NCBI RefSeq assembly: GCF_944384765.1
Contig: NZ_CALWUM010000007.1
Span: forward strand, 17,785-81,784
Length of the DNA stretch: 64,000 bases
Direction: 5' to 3'
From: an uncultured Agathobaculum sp.
GTDB taxonomy: Bacteria > Bacillota > Clostridia > Oscillospirales > Butyricicoccaceae
The notes below the pieces were generated by a model that saw only the letters and a program-made list of their open reading frames with translations, was not told where the DNA came from and searched no databases. The position numbers and the translations under genes were made by a program. Shown one piece after another: positions 42,764-50,979 of this stretch; positions within the stretch are counted from its first letter, which is position 1; each line of letters opens with the position of its first letter.

Positions 42764-43276
42764 ATGAAGATTGATTTGAAACAATTAACGGCCTCCCACC
42801 ATGCGTCCATCCCGTTTGACGAGACGATCGACCTGCGGAATGAAACGCTTTATGGTGCAAAGCCGTTTCAAAGCCCCGTCCAGATCAGCGGCGAAGTAAC
42901 CAATGAAAGCGGCGTCCTGCGGCTCAAGGGAATGATCAAAACGATCTACTCCACAGCCTGTGCGCGCTGCCTTAAGCCGCTCGATATTCTGCTGACAGCC
43001 GAGGCGGATGCCGTCCTGACCGACGACCCCGAGGCGGAGGAAGAGGACGATCTTTTCGTGCTGACCGGTGACAGCGTGGATCCTGCGGACGTATTGGTGC
43101 CGGCATTGATCCTGCAGGTACAGATGACTTATCTGTGCAAGGAGGACTGCAAAGGCCTCTGCCCGCACTGCGGCGCCGACCGCAATGTGACCGACTGCGA
43201 TTGCGAGAAAAAGCAGATCGATCCGCGATTTGCCGCGCTGCGCGCCCTGCTCGATTCGGACAAGGGCGAAGATTAA
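42764..43276 (+). CDS. yceD: YceD/DUF177 family protein
   Basis: A 170-residue protein regularly encoded just before rpmF, as here. In bacteria YceD/DUF177 is linked to 23S rRNA accumulation and ribosome assembly. CARCLKPL and the C-terminal CKEDCKGLCPHCGADRN with CDC suggest a zinc site found in Gram-positive members. A GTGAGG site lies six bases before ATG 42764. It is co-transcribed with rpmF, 47 bases downstream. Confidence 0.92.
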   Translation: MKIDLKQLTASHHASIPFDETIDLRNETLYGAKPFQSPVQISGEVTNESGVLRLKGMIKTIYSTACARCLKPLDILLTAEADAVLTDDPEAEEEDDLFVLTGDSVDPADVLVPALILQVQMTYLCKEDCKGLCPHCGADRNVTDCDCEKKQIDPRFAALRALLDSDKGED

Positions 43277-43323
43277 ATGAGAAATAAAAAATATATGAAG
43301 AAAGAGTAGGAGGTGTATCCAAC

Positions 43324-43506
43324 ATGGCAGTACCGAAGAGAAAGGTATCCAAAGCCCGTCGCGACAAGCGCCGCAACTCCCACTGGAAGCTCTCCCTGCC
43401 CGGCATGGTAAAGTGCCCGCAGTGCGGTGAGATGAAGCTGGCACACAGAATGTGCAAGAACTGCGGCTACTACAACGGCCGTCAGGTTGTCGCCAAGGAC
43501 GCATAA
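43324..43506 (+). CDS. rpmF: 50S ribosomal protein L32
   Basis: A 60-residue ribosomal protein. [17 protein letters not shown] is the diagnostic start, and [18 protein letters not shown] is the zinc-ribbon form (four Cys), so this is the zinc-dependent version. ATG 43324 follows GTAGGAGG. It lies downstream of yceD, as in most bacteria, and before a strong terminator. Confidence 0.97.
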   Translation: MAVPKRKVSKARRDKRRNSHWKLSLPGMVKCPQCGEMKLAHRMCKNCGYYNGRQVVAKDA

Positions 43507-43523
43507 GGCGAAAACAGAACAGG

Positions 43524-43560
43524 AAATGGAGAAGACGGCATCCGGCTTCTCCATTTTTTT
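43524..43560 (+). terminator. Terminator after rpmF
   Basis: AAATGGAGAAG/CTTCTCCATTT arms enclosing a partly paired CGGCATCCG loop, T7 tail. Confidence 0.9.
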
Positions 43561-43655
43561 ATGGCTCTGTCTCGTTGGGGCCGCCTGCGGGCCAATTGGG
43601 ACGGACGCGCCGCGCAGCGCGCGGGAAAAGTGAAATGCGGAAGGAGGGGCGCAGG

Positions 43656-44960
43656 ATGGCGTCCAAAATCACCAGTGTGGATGCGGGCAGCCCAGCGGCG
43701 CGCGCCGGGATTTTGGCAGGGGAGACCCTGATTCAGATCGACGGTGTTGCAATCCGCGACGTGCTGGATTACAAGTTTTACAGCTATGATGCGCATCTGT
43801 CGCTTCAGGTGCTCGGGCAGGACGGCGAAACCGTTCGCACGGTGCGCGTGCGCAAGCAGGAGGGCGAGCCGCTCGGCCTGAATTTTGAGCACTACCTGAT
43901 GGATAAAATGAAGCAGTGCTCCAACCGGTGCGTGTTCTGCTTCATTGACCAGCTGCCCCGCGGTATGCGCAAAACGCTCTATGTCAAGGATGATGACGCG
44001 CGCATGTCCTTCCTGATGGGCAACTATATTTCGCTGACCAATCTGTCTGACGCGGATGTGGACCGCATTCTGCGCATGCACATCTCGCCGGTCAACGTCT
44101 CGGTACAGACGACCAACCCGGCGTTGCGCGTCAAAATGCTGCGCAACCCGCGCGCGGGCGAGTCGCTCGCCATCATGGACCGGTTTGCCGCAGGCGGCAT
44201 CACGATGAACTGCCAGCTGGTCGTGTGCAAGGGTCTCAATGACGGCGCAGAGCTGCGCCGCTCACTGGAAGACCTCAAAAAGCTCTATCCCGCGGTGAAC
44301 ACGATCTCGGTCGTGCCCTTTGGCATGACGCGCCACCGAGAAGGATTATATCCGCTGGAGCCGACCGACCGGGAGGCGGCAGCGGCCATACTCGATATTG
44401 TCGAGCCGTTTGCCGCGCAGTGCTATCAGGAGCTTGGCACACGACTGGTCTGGTGCGGCGATGAACTGTATCTGAAAGCCGGCCGGCCGCTGCCAGACAC
44501 GGATTATTATGAGGAATTTACCCAGTTTGAAAACGGCATCGGCATGCTGCCGCTGTTTATGGAGGAGTTCCGCCTTGCGCTGCCCGATTATGCGGGCCGG
44601 CGCGCGCGGCCATTTACCATTGCAACCGGCGCGGCGGCCGCGCCTTCCATGGCGCGCCTGCTTGACGAGGCGGCTGCAAAATGCGATAATCTAAATGGTA
44701 AAGTGGTGGAAATCCGCAACGACTTTTTCGGCCCCCTGGTTTCGGTCGCGGGCCTGATCACCGGGCAGGATCTGATTGCCCAGCTGCGCGGGCGTGACCT
44801 TGGAGCGCGTGTGCTGATCTCCGCCAATATGCTGCGTGACGGCGGCGATGTATTTCTGGATGACTATACCCCGCAGCAGGTGTCGGACGCCATCGGCGTG
44901 CCGGTAGTGCCGGTCGAGATCGACGGCGCGGATCTGCTGGCCAAGATATTTGAAGACTGA
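43656..44960 (+). CDS. DUF512 protein with PDZ and radical-SAM-like domains
   Basis: A 434-residue conserved clostridial protein. An N-terminal PDZ-like domain (about 3-70, AGSPAARAGILAGETLIQIDG) leads to a radical-SAM-type cluster CSNRCVFCFIDQLPRGMR (CxxxCxxC). A C-terminal DUF512 domain follows (GTRLVWCGDELYLKAGRPLP). The reaction is unknown. ATG 43656 is preceded by GGAAGGAGG. It is the first gene of a conserved block with der, plsY and gpsA. Confidence 0.9.
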   Translation: MASKITSVDAGSPAARAGILAGETLIQIDGVAIRDVLDYKFYSYDAHLSLQVLGQDGETVRTVRVRKQEGEPLGLNFEHYLMDKMKQCSNRCVFCFIDQLPRGMRKTLYVKDDDARMSFLMGNYISLTNLSDADVDRILRMHISPVNVSVQTTNPALRVKMLRNPRAGESLAIMDRFAAGGITMNCQLVVCKGLNDGAELRRSLEDLKKLYPAVNTISVVPFGMTRHREGLYPLEPTDREAAAAILDIVEPFAAQCYQELGTRLVWCGDELYLKAGRPLPDTDYYEEFTQFENGIGMLPLFMEEFRLALPDYAGRRARPFTIATGAAAAPSMARLLDEAAAKCDNLNGKVVEIRNDFFGPLVSVAGLITGQDLIAQLRGRDLGARVLISANMLRDGGDVFLDDYTPQQVSDAIGVPVVPVEIDGADLLAKIFED

Positions 44961-45036
44961 GACGGCGGCGCGGCGCGTCTGTTGTGCGCCCGGCAGCGCT
45001 GTCTGTACCCAACCCCGACAAAAGGAGGGAAACCAA

Positions 45037-46362
45037 ATGCCAAAACCGATTGTGGCCATCGTAGGCCGGCCGAATGTCGGCAAGAGCCAGCTGTTCAACC
45101 GTCTGGCGGGCAAGCGCCTGTCTATTGTGGAGGACACCCCGGGCGTGACGCGCGACCGCCTGTATGCGGAGAGCGACTGGCGCGGCCGCGATTTTACCAT
45201 CATTGACACCGGCGGCATTGAGCCGAATAACGACAACCAGATTTTGCAGTTCATGCGTTTTCAGGCGGAAACGGCGATCTCGCACGCGGACGTGATTATC
45301 TTTATCACCGATCTGCGCACGGGCATCACCGCGGCCGATCAGGACGTTGCTGCCATGCTGCTGCGCTCAGGCAAGCCGATTGTGCTTGCGGTCAACAAGT
45401 GCGACAAGCCGGGTGACCCGGAGCCGGAGTTTTATGAGTTCTACAACCTCGGCCTGGGCGAACCGTACGGCATTTCCGCCCTGCACGGCTATGGCGTGGG
45501 CGAACTGCTGGACGCGGCCTACGAGCATTTTCCACCCGAAGACGAGACCGAGGACAAGGAAGAACGCATCCGCGTGGCGCTGATTGGCAAGCCGAACGTG
45601 GGCAAGTCCAGCCTGCTTAACCGCGTGCTGGGCGAGGAGCGCGTGATCGTTTCCAACATCGCGGGCACCACGCGCGACAGCGTGGACGCCGATGTGGACA
45701 ATGCGCATGGCAAATTCACCTTTATCGACACTGCAGGCATCCGCAAAAAAAGCAAAGTGGATGAGAGGATTGAGAAATACTCGGTTATGCGTTCGCTGCT
45801 TGCGGTCGAGCGCGCGGATGTGTGCGTCATTATGATCGACGCGACCGAAGGCGTGACCGAACAGGATACCAAGGTTGCAGGCGAGGCGCACAACGCGGGC
45901 AAGGCCTGCATCATTGTAGTCAATAAGTGGGACCTGGTCGAGAAAGACGGCTCGACCATGAAGGAGTATACCCTGCGCGTGCGCGAGGGGCTGGCCTATA
46001 TGCCCTATGCGCCCGTGCTGTTCATCTCGGCGCAGACCGGCCAGCGCGTAGACAAGCTGTTCGCGCTTATTCAGGAAGTGTATGAGCAGAACCATATGCG
46101 CATCCCGACCGGCCGCCTCAATTCCATTTTAGCCGAGGCGACCGCGCGTGTGCAGCCGCCGACCGACAAGGGCCGCCGTCTGCGCATCTTCTATATGACA
46201 CAGGCATCGACCTGCCCGCCGACCTTCGTGTGCTTCTGCAACGATGCGCGCCTGTTCCACTTTTCCTATCAGCGGTATCTGGAAAACCAGATCCGCGAGG
46301 TGTTCGGGCTGACCGGCACGCCGGTGCGCATGGTGATCCGTGAGCGCGGCGACAAAAACTGA
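45037..46362 (+). CDS. der: Ribosome assembly GTPase Der (EngA)
   Basis: A 441-residue double-GTPase needed for 50S subunit assembly. First G domain GRPNVGKS (10-17), DTAG-type DTGG and NKCD; second G domain GKPNVGKSS (about 187), DTAG and NKWD. A C-terminal KH-like domain (from about 355) ends RMVIRERGDK. ATG 45037 has AAAGGAGGG upstream. All nucleotide-binding motifs of both domains are intact. Confidence 0.97.
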   Translation: MPKPIVAIVGRPNVGKSQLFNRLAGKRLSIVEDTPGVTRDRLYAESDWRGRDFTIIDTGGIEPNNDNQILQFMRFQAETAISHADVIIFITDLRTGITAADQDVAAMLLRSGKPIVLAVNKCDKPGDPEPEFYEFYNLGLGEPYGISALHGYGVGELLDAAYEHFPPEDETEDKEERIRVALIGKPNVGKSSLLNRVLGEERVIVSNIAGTTRDSVDADVDNAHGKFTFIDTAGIRKKSKVDERIEKYSVMRSLLAVERADVCVIMIDATEGVTEQDTKVAGEAHNAGKACIIVVNKWDLVEKDGSTMKEYTLRVREGLAYMPYAPVLFISAQTGQRVDKLFALIQEVYEQNHMRIPTGRLNSILAEATARVQPPTDKGRRLRIFYMTQASTCPPTFVCFCNDARLFHFSYQRYLENQIREVFGLTGTPVRMVIRERGDKN

Positions 46363-46405
46363 TCCCGCGGGGGCAGACCAAAACTCATCATAAGGGGACA
46401 TGACT

Positions 46406-47050
46406 ATGACAATCACGCGGTTTGTGATCATTGCAGTGTGCGCATACCTGCTCGGCTCGCTGAGCTTTGCCATCATCGTCAGCAAGGTGACGATGGGTAA
46501 GGATATCCGCAACTATGGCAGCGGCAATGCGGGCCTGACCAACGCCTACCGCACCATGGGCGCAGGAAAAACGTTGTTTGTACTGATTGGCGACATCGCT
46601 AAGGGCGCGGCGGCGGTCTCGATCGGCATGCTGCTGGCCGGACCGGTCGGCAAGCTGGTCGCGGGCATTTTCGTGATACTCGGGCATATGTTTCCCCTGT
46701 ATTTCGGTTTCCGGGGCGGCAAGGGCGTGCTGGTGGGCGCAGTAATGCTGCTGCTGTTCGACTGGCGCATGTTCCTGATTGCCTTTGTGCTGTTTTTCCT
46801 CGCAGTGGCGATCACGCGCTGGATCTCGCTCGGCTCGATCCTGGGTGCGGTCAGCTTCCCGATCACCATGGCGATTTTTTACCGCGACCCCGTGCTGATC
46901 GCCATGGCATTCGGCATGGCCGTAGCGGTGATCTTTATGCACCGCTCCAACATCATGCGTATGCTGCGCGGGCAGGAGAACAGATTTTCCTTCAAAAGTA
47001 AAAAGACCATCGACCAGTCCGGAGCGGACGGAGAGGAGCATACAAAATGA
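46406..47050 (+). CDS. plsY: Glycerol-3-phosphate acyltransferase PlsY
   Basis: A 214-residue membrane enzyme that moves an acyl group from acyl-phosphate to glycerol-3-phosphate. About five helices; conserved motifs are NYGSGNAGLTNAYRTMG, the GHMFPLYFGFRGGKGV region and the C-terminal MHRSNIMRMLRG. ATG 46406 was chosen because AAGGGG is eight bases upstream; ATG 46400 would be only two bases from it. It overlaps gpsA by four bases, so the two first steps of phospholipid synthesis are coupled. Confidence 0.95.
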   Translation: MTITRFVIIAVCAYLLGSLSFAIIVSKVTMGKDIRNYGSGNAGLTNAYRTMGAGKTLFVLIGDIAKGAAAVSIGMLLAGPVGKLVAGIFVILGHMFPLYFGFRGGKGVLVGAVMLLLFDWRMFLIAFVLFFLAVAITRWISLGSILGAVSFPITMAIFYRDPVLIAMAFGMAVAVIFMHRSNIMRMLRGQENRFSFKSKKTIDQSGADGEEHTK

Positions 47051-48060
47051 AGGTATTCATGCTGGGCACCGGCGGCTGGGGGATTGCACTTGCCATGCTG
47101 CTGCATCAGAACGGACACGAGGTGACCTCCTGGACCTATCTGCAGGAGGAGTGCGACCTGCTTTTGCGCGAGCGCGCCAATGAAAAGCTGCTGCCGGGTG
47201 TCAAAATCCCGGAGGGCATTCACATCACGACCGATATGTCGGGCGCGGCATCGGCCGACCTGGTTGTGATGGCGGTGCCGTCGTTCGCGGTCGCATCCAC
47301 GGCCGAGCAGCTTGCGGCGGTCGTGCCTGCGGGCACGGTGATTGTAAACGTCGGCAAGGGCCTGGACTCCAAGCACGGCTACTGCCGCTTTTCCCAGACC
47401 ATCACCCGCGCGATGGATGGCAAAAACCCGGTCGTTGCGCTGACCGGTCCGACCCATGCAGAGGAGGTCGCGCGCGGCGTACCGACCGCGATCGTCGCCG
47501 CGTCCGAGAGCCGCGCAGCGGCCGAGCTGACCCAGGCGGCGTTCATGAACGAGCGTTGCTTCCGTGTCTACACCTCATCCGATATCATCGGCTGTGAGCT
47601 GGGCGGTGCGTTCAAGAATATCATTGCGCTCGGCGCGGGCATTGCAGACGGCCTCGGCTTGGGGGATAACTCCAAGGCGGCGTTTATGACCCGCGGCCTG
47701 ACCGAGATCGCGCGCCTGGGCGTGACGCTCGGCGCCAAGCAGGAGACCTTTGCGGGCCTGTCCGGCGTGGGCGACCTGATCGTCACCTGCTGTTCGATGC
47801 ATTCGCGCAACCGCCGCGCCGGTATCCTGATCGGCAAGGGCATGACCGCTGAGCAGGCGATGCAGGAGGTCGGCGCGACCGTTGAGGGCTATTATGCAAC
47901 CGAGGCGGGCTACCACCTTGCTAAGCAGCAGGGGGTATCCATGCCGATCACCGAGGCAATGTACGAGGTGCTTTACAACGGCCTGCCCGCCACCGAGGGC
48001 ATCAAGATGCTGCTCGGGCGTCCGCGCCGCGGCGAGCACGAGGAAGTCTGGGTGCATTGA
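47047..48060 (+). CDS. gpsA: Glycerol-3-phosphate dehydrogenase [NAD(P)+]
   Basis: A 337-residue enzyme that makes sn-glycerol-3-phosphate from dihydroxyacetone phosphate. Rossmann loop GTGGWGIALA (7-16); NVGKGLD; GPTHAEEVARG; catalytic Lys in GGAFKNIIALGAG; and the NSKAAFMTRGL and SGVGDLIVTC motifs. ATG 47047 overlaps plsY (ATGA), with GGAGAGGAG upstream. A terminator follows; spoIVA, often next in spore formers, is not here. Confidence 0.97.
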   Translation: MKVFMLGTGGWGIALAMLLHQNGHEVTSWTYLQEECDLLLRERANEKLLPGVKIPEGIHITTDMSGAASADLVVMAVPSFAVASTAEQLAAVVPAGTVIVNVGKGLDSKHGYCRFSQTITRAMDGKNPVVALTGPTHAEEVARGVPTAIVAASESRAAAELTQAAFMNERCFRVYTSSDIIGCELGGAFKNIIALGAGIADGLGLGDNSKAAFMTRGLTEIARLGVTLGAKQETFAGLSGVGDLIVTCCSMHSRNRRAGILIGKGMTAEQAMQEVGATVEGYYATEAGYHLAKQQGVSMPITEAMYEVLYNGLPATEGIKMLLGRPRRGEHEEVWVH

Positions 48061-48096
48061 CGCGCACGGACAAAGCGCCAAAAAGAAATACCGTCA

Positions 48097-48126
48097 AGGC
48101 GTCCCAATGTGGACGCCTTTGGTTTG
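48097..48126 (+). terminator. Terminator after gpsA
   Basis: Perfect 9-base arms AAGGCGTCC/GGACGCCTT with a CAATGT loop. Its tail overlaps the next promoter. Confidence 0.82.
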
Positions 48127-48152
48127 CACTTTGGGATACAGTTTGGTATAAT
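48124..48152 (+). promoter_or_regulatory. Promoter of the murB cluster
   Basis: -35 TTGCAC (48124-48129), a 17-base spacer, perfect -10 TATAAT (48147-48152), about 105 bases before murB. Confidence 0.85.
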
Positions 48153-48257
48153 ATGAGAAGATAAAACTGCGCAGCGTGCGCACCCGCCGGAATGGCTGGA
48201 CACGCCCTGTGCTTCATATGAATAGATAGAATGGATTTTGTAAATCCGGAGGGAAAT

Positions 48258-49172
48258 ATGGATCATATCAATGAATGCATTGCAGCGCTGCGTGAAGCCG
48301 CGCCGGAGATAGATATTTTACTGAACGAACCCATGCGCCGCCACACGACGTTTGCCATCGGCGGACCGGCCGATTTGTTTGTGCAGCCTAAAACGCGGCG
48401 TGAGTTGGCAGAGACCCTGCACGTGTTCCGCGATCGAGGCGTGCCGTTCCTGCTGCTGGGCAACGGATCAAATATGCTGGTGGCGGATGCGGGCATCCGC
48501 GGCGCGGTGGTCTGCACGAGCGAGCTGGACGACGTGCGCGTGGGCGATGACGGCACACTGGTTGCCGAAGCCGGTGCGCTGCTTGGCCGCGTGGCGCGCC
48601 GCGCGCAGCGTGCGGGCCTGACCGGTGTGGAGTTTGCCGGCGGCATTCCGGGCAGCTTGGGCGGTGCGGTGTTTATGAACGCGGGCGCATACGACGGCCA
48701 GATGGCCGGCGTGGTGGAGAAAACCGAATATCTGGATGAAAACGGCGCGCTGCACACCCTGACCGGGGATGAACACGGCTTCGGTTACCGCCGTAGCGTG
48801 TTCCGCAACCACCCGGATTGGACGGTTGTCCGTTCGACGCTGCGCCTGCAGCCGGGAGATCCGGCGGCGATCCTCGACTATATGAACGATCTTGCCCAGC
48901 GGCGGCGCGAAAAGCAGCCGCTCAATTTCCCGTCCGCGGGATCGACGTTCAAACGCCCGGAAGGGCATTTCGCGGGCAAGCTGATTGAGGATGCCGGACT
49001 CAAGGGAGCTTCGGTCGGCGGGGCACAGGTTTCGGAAAAGCATGCGGGCTTTTTGATCAACCGCGGCGGCGCGACCTGTGACGATATGCTGCGCCTGATC
49101 GAGCTTGTGCAGCAGCGTGTAAAGGAAAAGTTCGGCGTGCAGCTCGAGTGCGAGGTGCGCATCATCCGATAA
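48258..49172 (+). CDS. murB: UDP-N-acetylenolpyruvoylglucosamine reductase
   Basis: A 304-residue FAD enzyme that makes UDP-MurNAc for peptidoglycan. FAD domain HTTFAIGGPADLF and GNGSNMLV; then EFAGGIPGSLGGAVFMNAGAYD. The short type-II protein has its catalytic Ser in FPSAGSTFKRP and the last Glu in the C-terminal ECEVRII. ATG 48258 follows CGGAGGG; the in-frame ATG 48231 lacks a site. The gene leads the murB-rapZ-whiA-dnaE block. Confidence 0.96.
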   Translation: MDHINECIAALREAAPEIDILLNEPMRRHTTFAIGGPADLFVQPKTRRELAETLHVFRDRGVPFLLLGNGSNMLVADAGIRGAVVCTSELDDVRVGDDGTLVAEAGALLGRVARRAQRAGLTGVEFAGGIPGSLGGAVFMNAGAYDGQMAGVVEKTEYLDENGALHTLTGDEHGFGYRRSVFRNHPDWTVVRSTLRLQPGDPAAILDYMNDLAQRRREKQPLNFPSAGSTFKRPEGHFAGKLIEDAGLKGASVGGAQVSEKHAGFLINRGGATCDDMLRLIELVQQRVKEKFGVQLECEVRIIR

Positions 49173-49203
49173 ACAGAGAAAAAACGGGCAAGGGGGATGA
49201 ACT

Positions 49204-50061
49204 ATGTATTTTTTGATTGTTTCCGGCATGTCGGGCGCGGGTAAGAGCCGTGCGGTCGCAACGTTTGAGGACCTCGGCTATTACTGCGTCGATAACCTGC
49301 CGATCGCACTCATCCCGCGCTTTGCCGAGATTTGCCTAGCAGCAACCGAGCGGTACGAGCGCGTTGCGCTTGTGACCGATGTACGCGCAGGCGGCGATTT
49401 TCAGCAGCTGTTCGATTCGCTCGATTCGATTAAGAACATGGGATGCGACTACCGCATTTTGTTCCTGGATACCGATACGCCTACACTGATCCGCCGCTTT
49501 AAGGAAACGCGGCGCAAGCACCCGCTGATGGAAAAAGGCGTGTCCATGACTGCGGCGATTGAAAAAGAACGCAATATGCTCGCGGCCCTGCGCAATCGCG
49601 CGGATTTCATTGTGGATACGACTGGGCTGTCCGCGGCCGGACTGCGCGAGCGGCTGCTCACGCTGTTTGCGGGCACGGATAACGGCGGCGCGTTCGAGGT
49701 GATCGTGCAGTCCTTCGGCTTTAAGTACGGCATCCCGCCCGAATCCGATTTGGTGTTTGACGTGCGCTTTTTACCCAACCCGTATTACGAGATGAGCCTG
49801 CGCGAGAAAAACGGCACCGACCCGGATGTGCGCGATTATGTATTCCAGGGCGGCACGGCGGACGTGCTGATGAGCCACCTGACCGCCTTAATCGACTTTT
49901 TGCTGCCCCGTTATGTGGCAGAGGGCAAGTCCAACCTGATCATCAGCATCGGCTGCACAGGCGGCAAGCACCGTTCGGTGGCGATCGCCGAGGCGCTCAG
50001 CGAGCATCTGCGCGGCCGGGAGTACGGTGTTGTCACCATGCATCGCGATTACCAGAGATAA
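49204..50061 (+). CDS. rapZ: RNase adapter / nucleotide-binding protein RapZ (YvcJ)
   Basis: A 285-residue P-loop protein. Walker A GMSGAGKS (8-15), DLGYYCVDNLP and the C-terminal RapZ domain with IGCTGGKHRSVAIAE. In Gram-positives YvcJ binds and hydrolyses nucleotides; its partner is not fully known. ATG 49204 follows AAGGGGGATG-type sequence. In most Firmicutes yvcK lies between it and whiA; here whiA follows after only 23 bases. Confidence 0.95.
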   Translation: MYFLIVSGMSGAGKSRAVATFEDLGYYCVDNLPIALIPRFAEICLAATERYERVALVTDVRAGGDFQQLFDSLDSIKNMGCDYRILFLDTDTPTLIRRFKETRRKHPLMEKGVSMTAAIEKERNMLAALRNRADFIVDTTGLSAAGLRERLLTLFAGTDNGGAFEVIVQSFGFKYGIPPESDLVFDVRFLPNPYYEMSLREKNGTDPDVRDYVFQGGTADVLMSHLTALIDFLLPRYVAEGKSNLIISIGCTGGKHRSVAIAEALSEHLRGREYGVVTMHRDYQR

Positions 50062-50084
50062 CAGAGCAAACGGAGAACCTAGCC

Positions 50085-50978
50085 ATGACCTTTTCCACCG
50101 AGGTAAAAAACGAACTGTGCCGTGTGTCCATGCAGCGTGCCTGCTGCACGCGGGCGGAGGCATATGGCGCGCTGCTCCACGCCTCGGCCTTTTCTCATCG
50201 GGAGATCCGGCTGTCCACCGAAAACGCCGCTGTTGCGCGCCGTTTGCAGGCGCTCATGCAGCGCGCGTTTTTTATCGGGATCGAACCGCAGAAAACCGGA
50301 AGGAAGTTACAGCTGACCATCACCGAACCGGCGCAGATCGCCCGCATCTTTGATGTGTTCGGCTATGATCATAAGAGCCACGTCACCTATCACCTCAACC
50401 GCAATGTGCTTGAGGAGGAGTGCTGCATCGCCTCCTTTCTGCGCGGGGCGTTCTTGATGGCGGGCACGGTGGCGGGGCCGGACAAAAAAAGCCATCTGGA
50501 GCTGAAAACCGCCCATCCCAGCCTCGCAGGGGAGGAAACCAGCTTGCTGCTCGACCTCGGCCTGTCGCCCAAGCAGGCGCGCCGCGGCAGTACGCTGCTG
50601 CTGTATTTCAAGGATGGGGCGAGCATTGAGGATTTTCTCACGCGCATCGGCGCGCCACGCGCCGCAATGGGGCTGATGGAAGCCAAGGTGGAGAAAAACA
50701 TTCGCAACACAATTAACCGGCAGGTCAACTGCGAGACCGCAAATCTTGTCAAGGCGACCGACGCCTCCGCGCGGCAGATCGCGGCAATCCGTGCGGTGCT
50801 CGACCGGCATGGGGAAGAGGGCTTCCCGGAAAAACTGCGTGAAACCGTGCACCTGCGCCTGCAATACCCGACGGACACCCTGTCCGAACTGGCGCAGCGC
50901 TTTGATCCGCCGATCTCCAAGCCGGGGCTGAGCCACCGACTGAAGAAAATCACTGAATTTGCGTCGAAGGAGGACTAA
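50085..50978 (+). CDS. whiA: DNA-binding protein WhiA
   Basis: A 297-residue protein with an N-terminal LAGLIDADG-like homing-endonuclease fold (FSTEVKNELCRV at its start, FLRGAFLMAGTVAGPDKKSHLEL in the middle). A C-terminal HTH follows (RLQYPTDTLSELAQRFDPPISKPGLSHRLKKI). It affects cell division and chromosome segregation in Firmicutes and sporulation in actinobacteria. ATG 50085 follows GGAGAAC. The stop overlaps the ribosome site of dnaE. Confidence 0.96.
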   Translation: MTFSTEVKNELCRVSMQRACCTRAEAYGALLHASAFSHREIRLSTENAAVARRLQALMQRAFFIGIEPQKTGRKLQLTITEPAQIARIFDVFGYDHKSHVTYHLNRNVLEEECCIASFLRGAFLMAGTVAGPDKKSHLELKTAHPSLAGEETSLLLDLGLSPKQARRGSTLLLYFKDGASIEDFLTRIGAPRAAMGLMEAKVEKNIRNTINRQVNCETANLVKATDASARQIAAIRAVLDRHGEEGFPEKLRETVHLRLQYPTDTLSELAQRFDPPISKPGLSHRLKKITEFASKED

Positions 50979-50979
50979 C

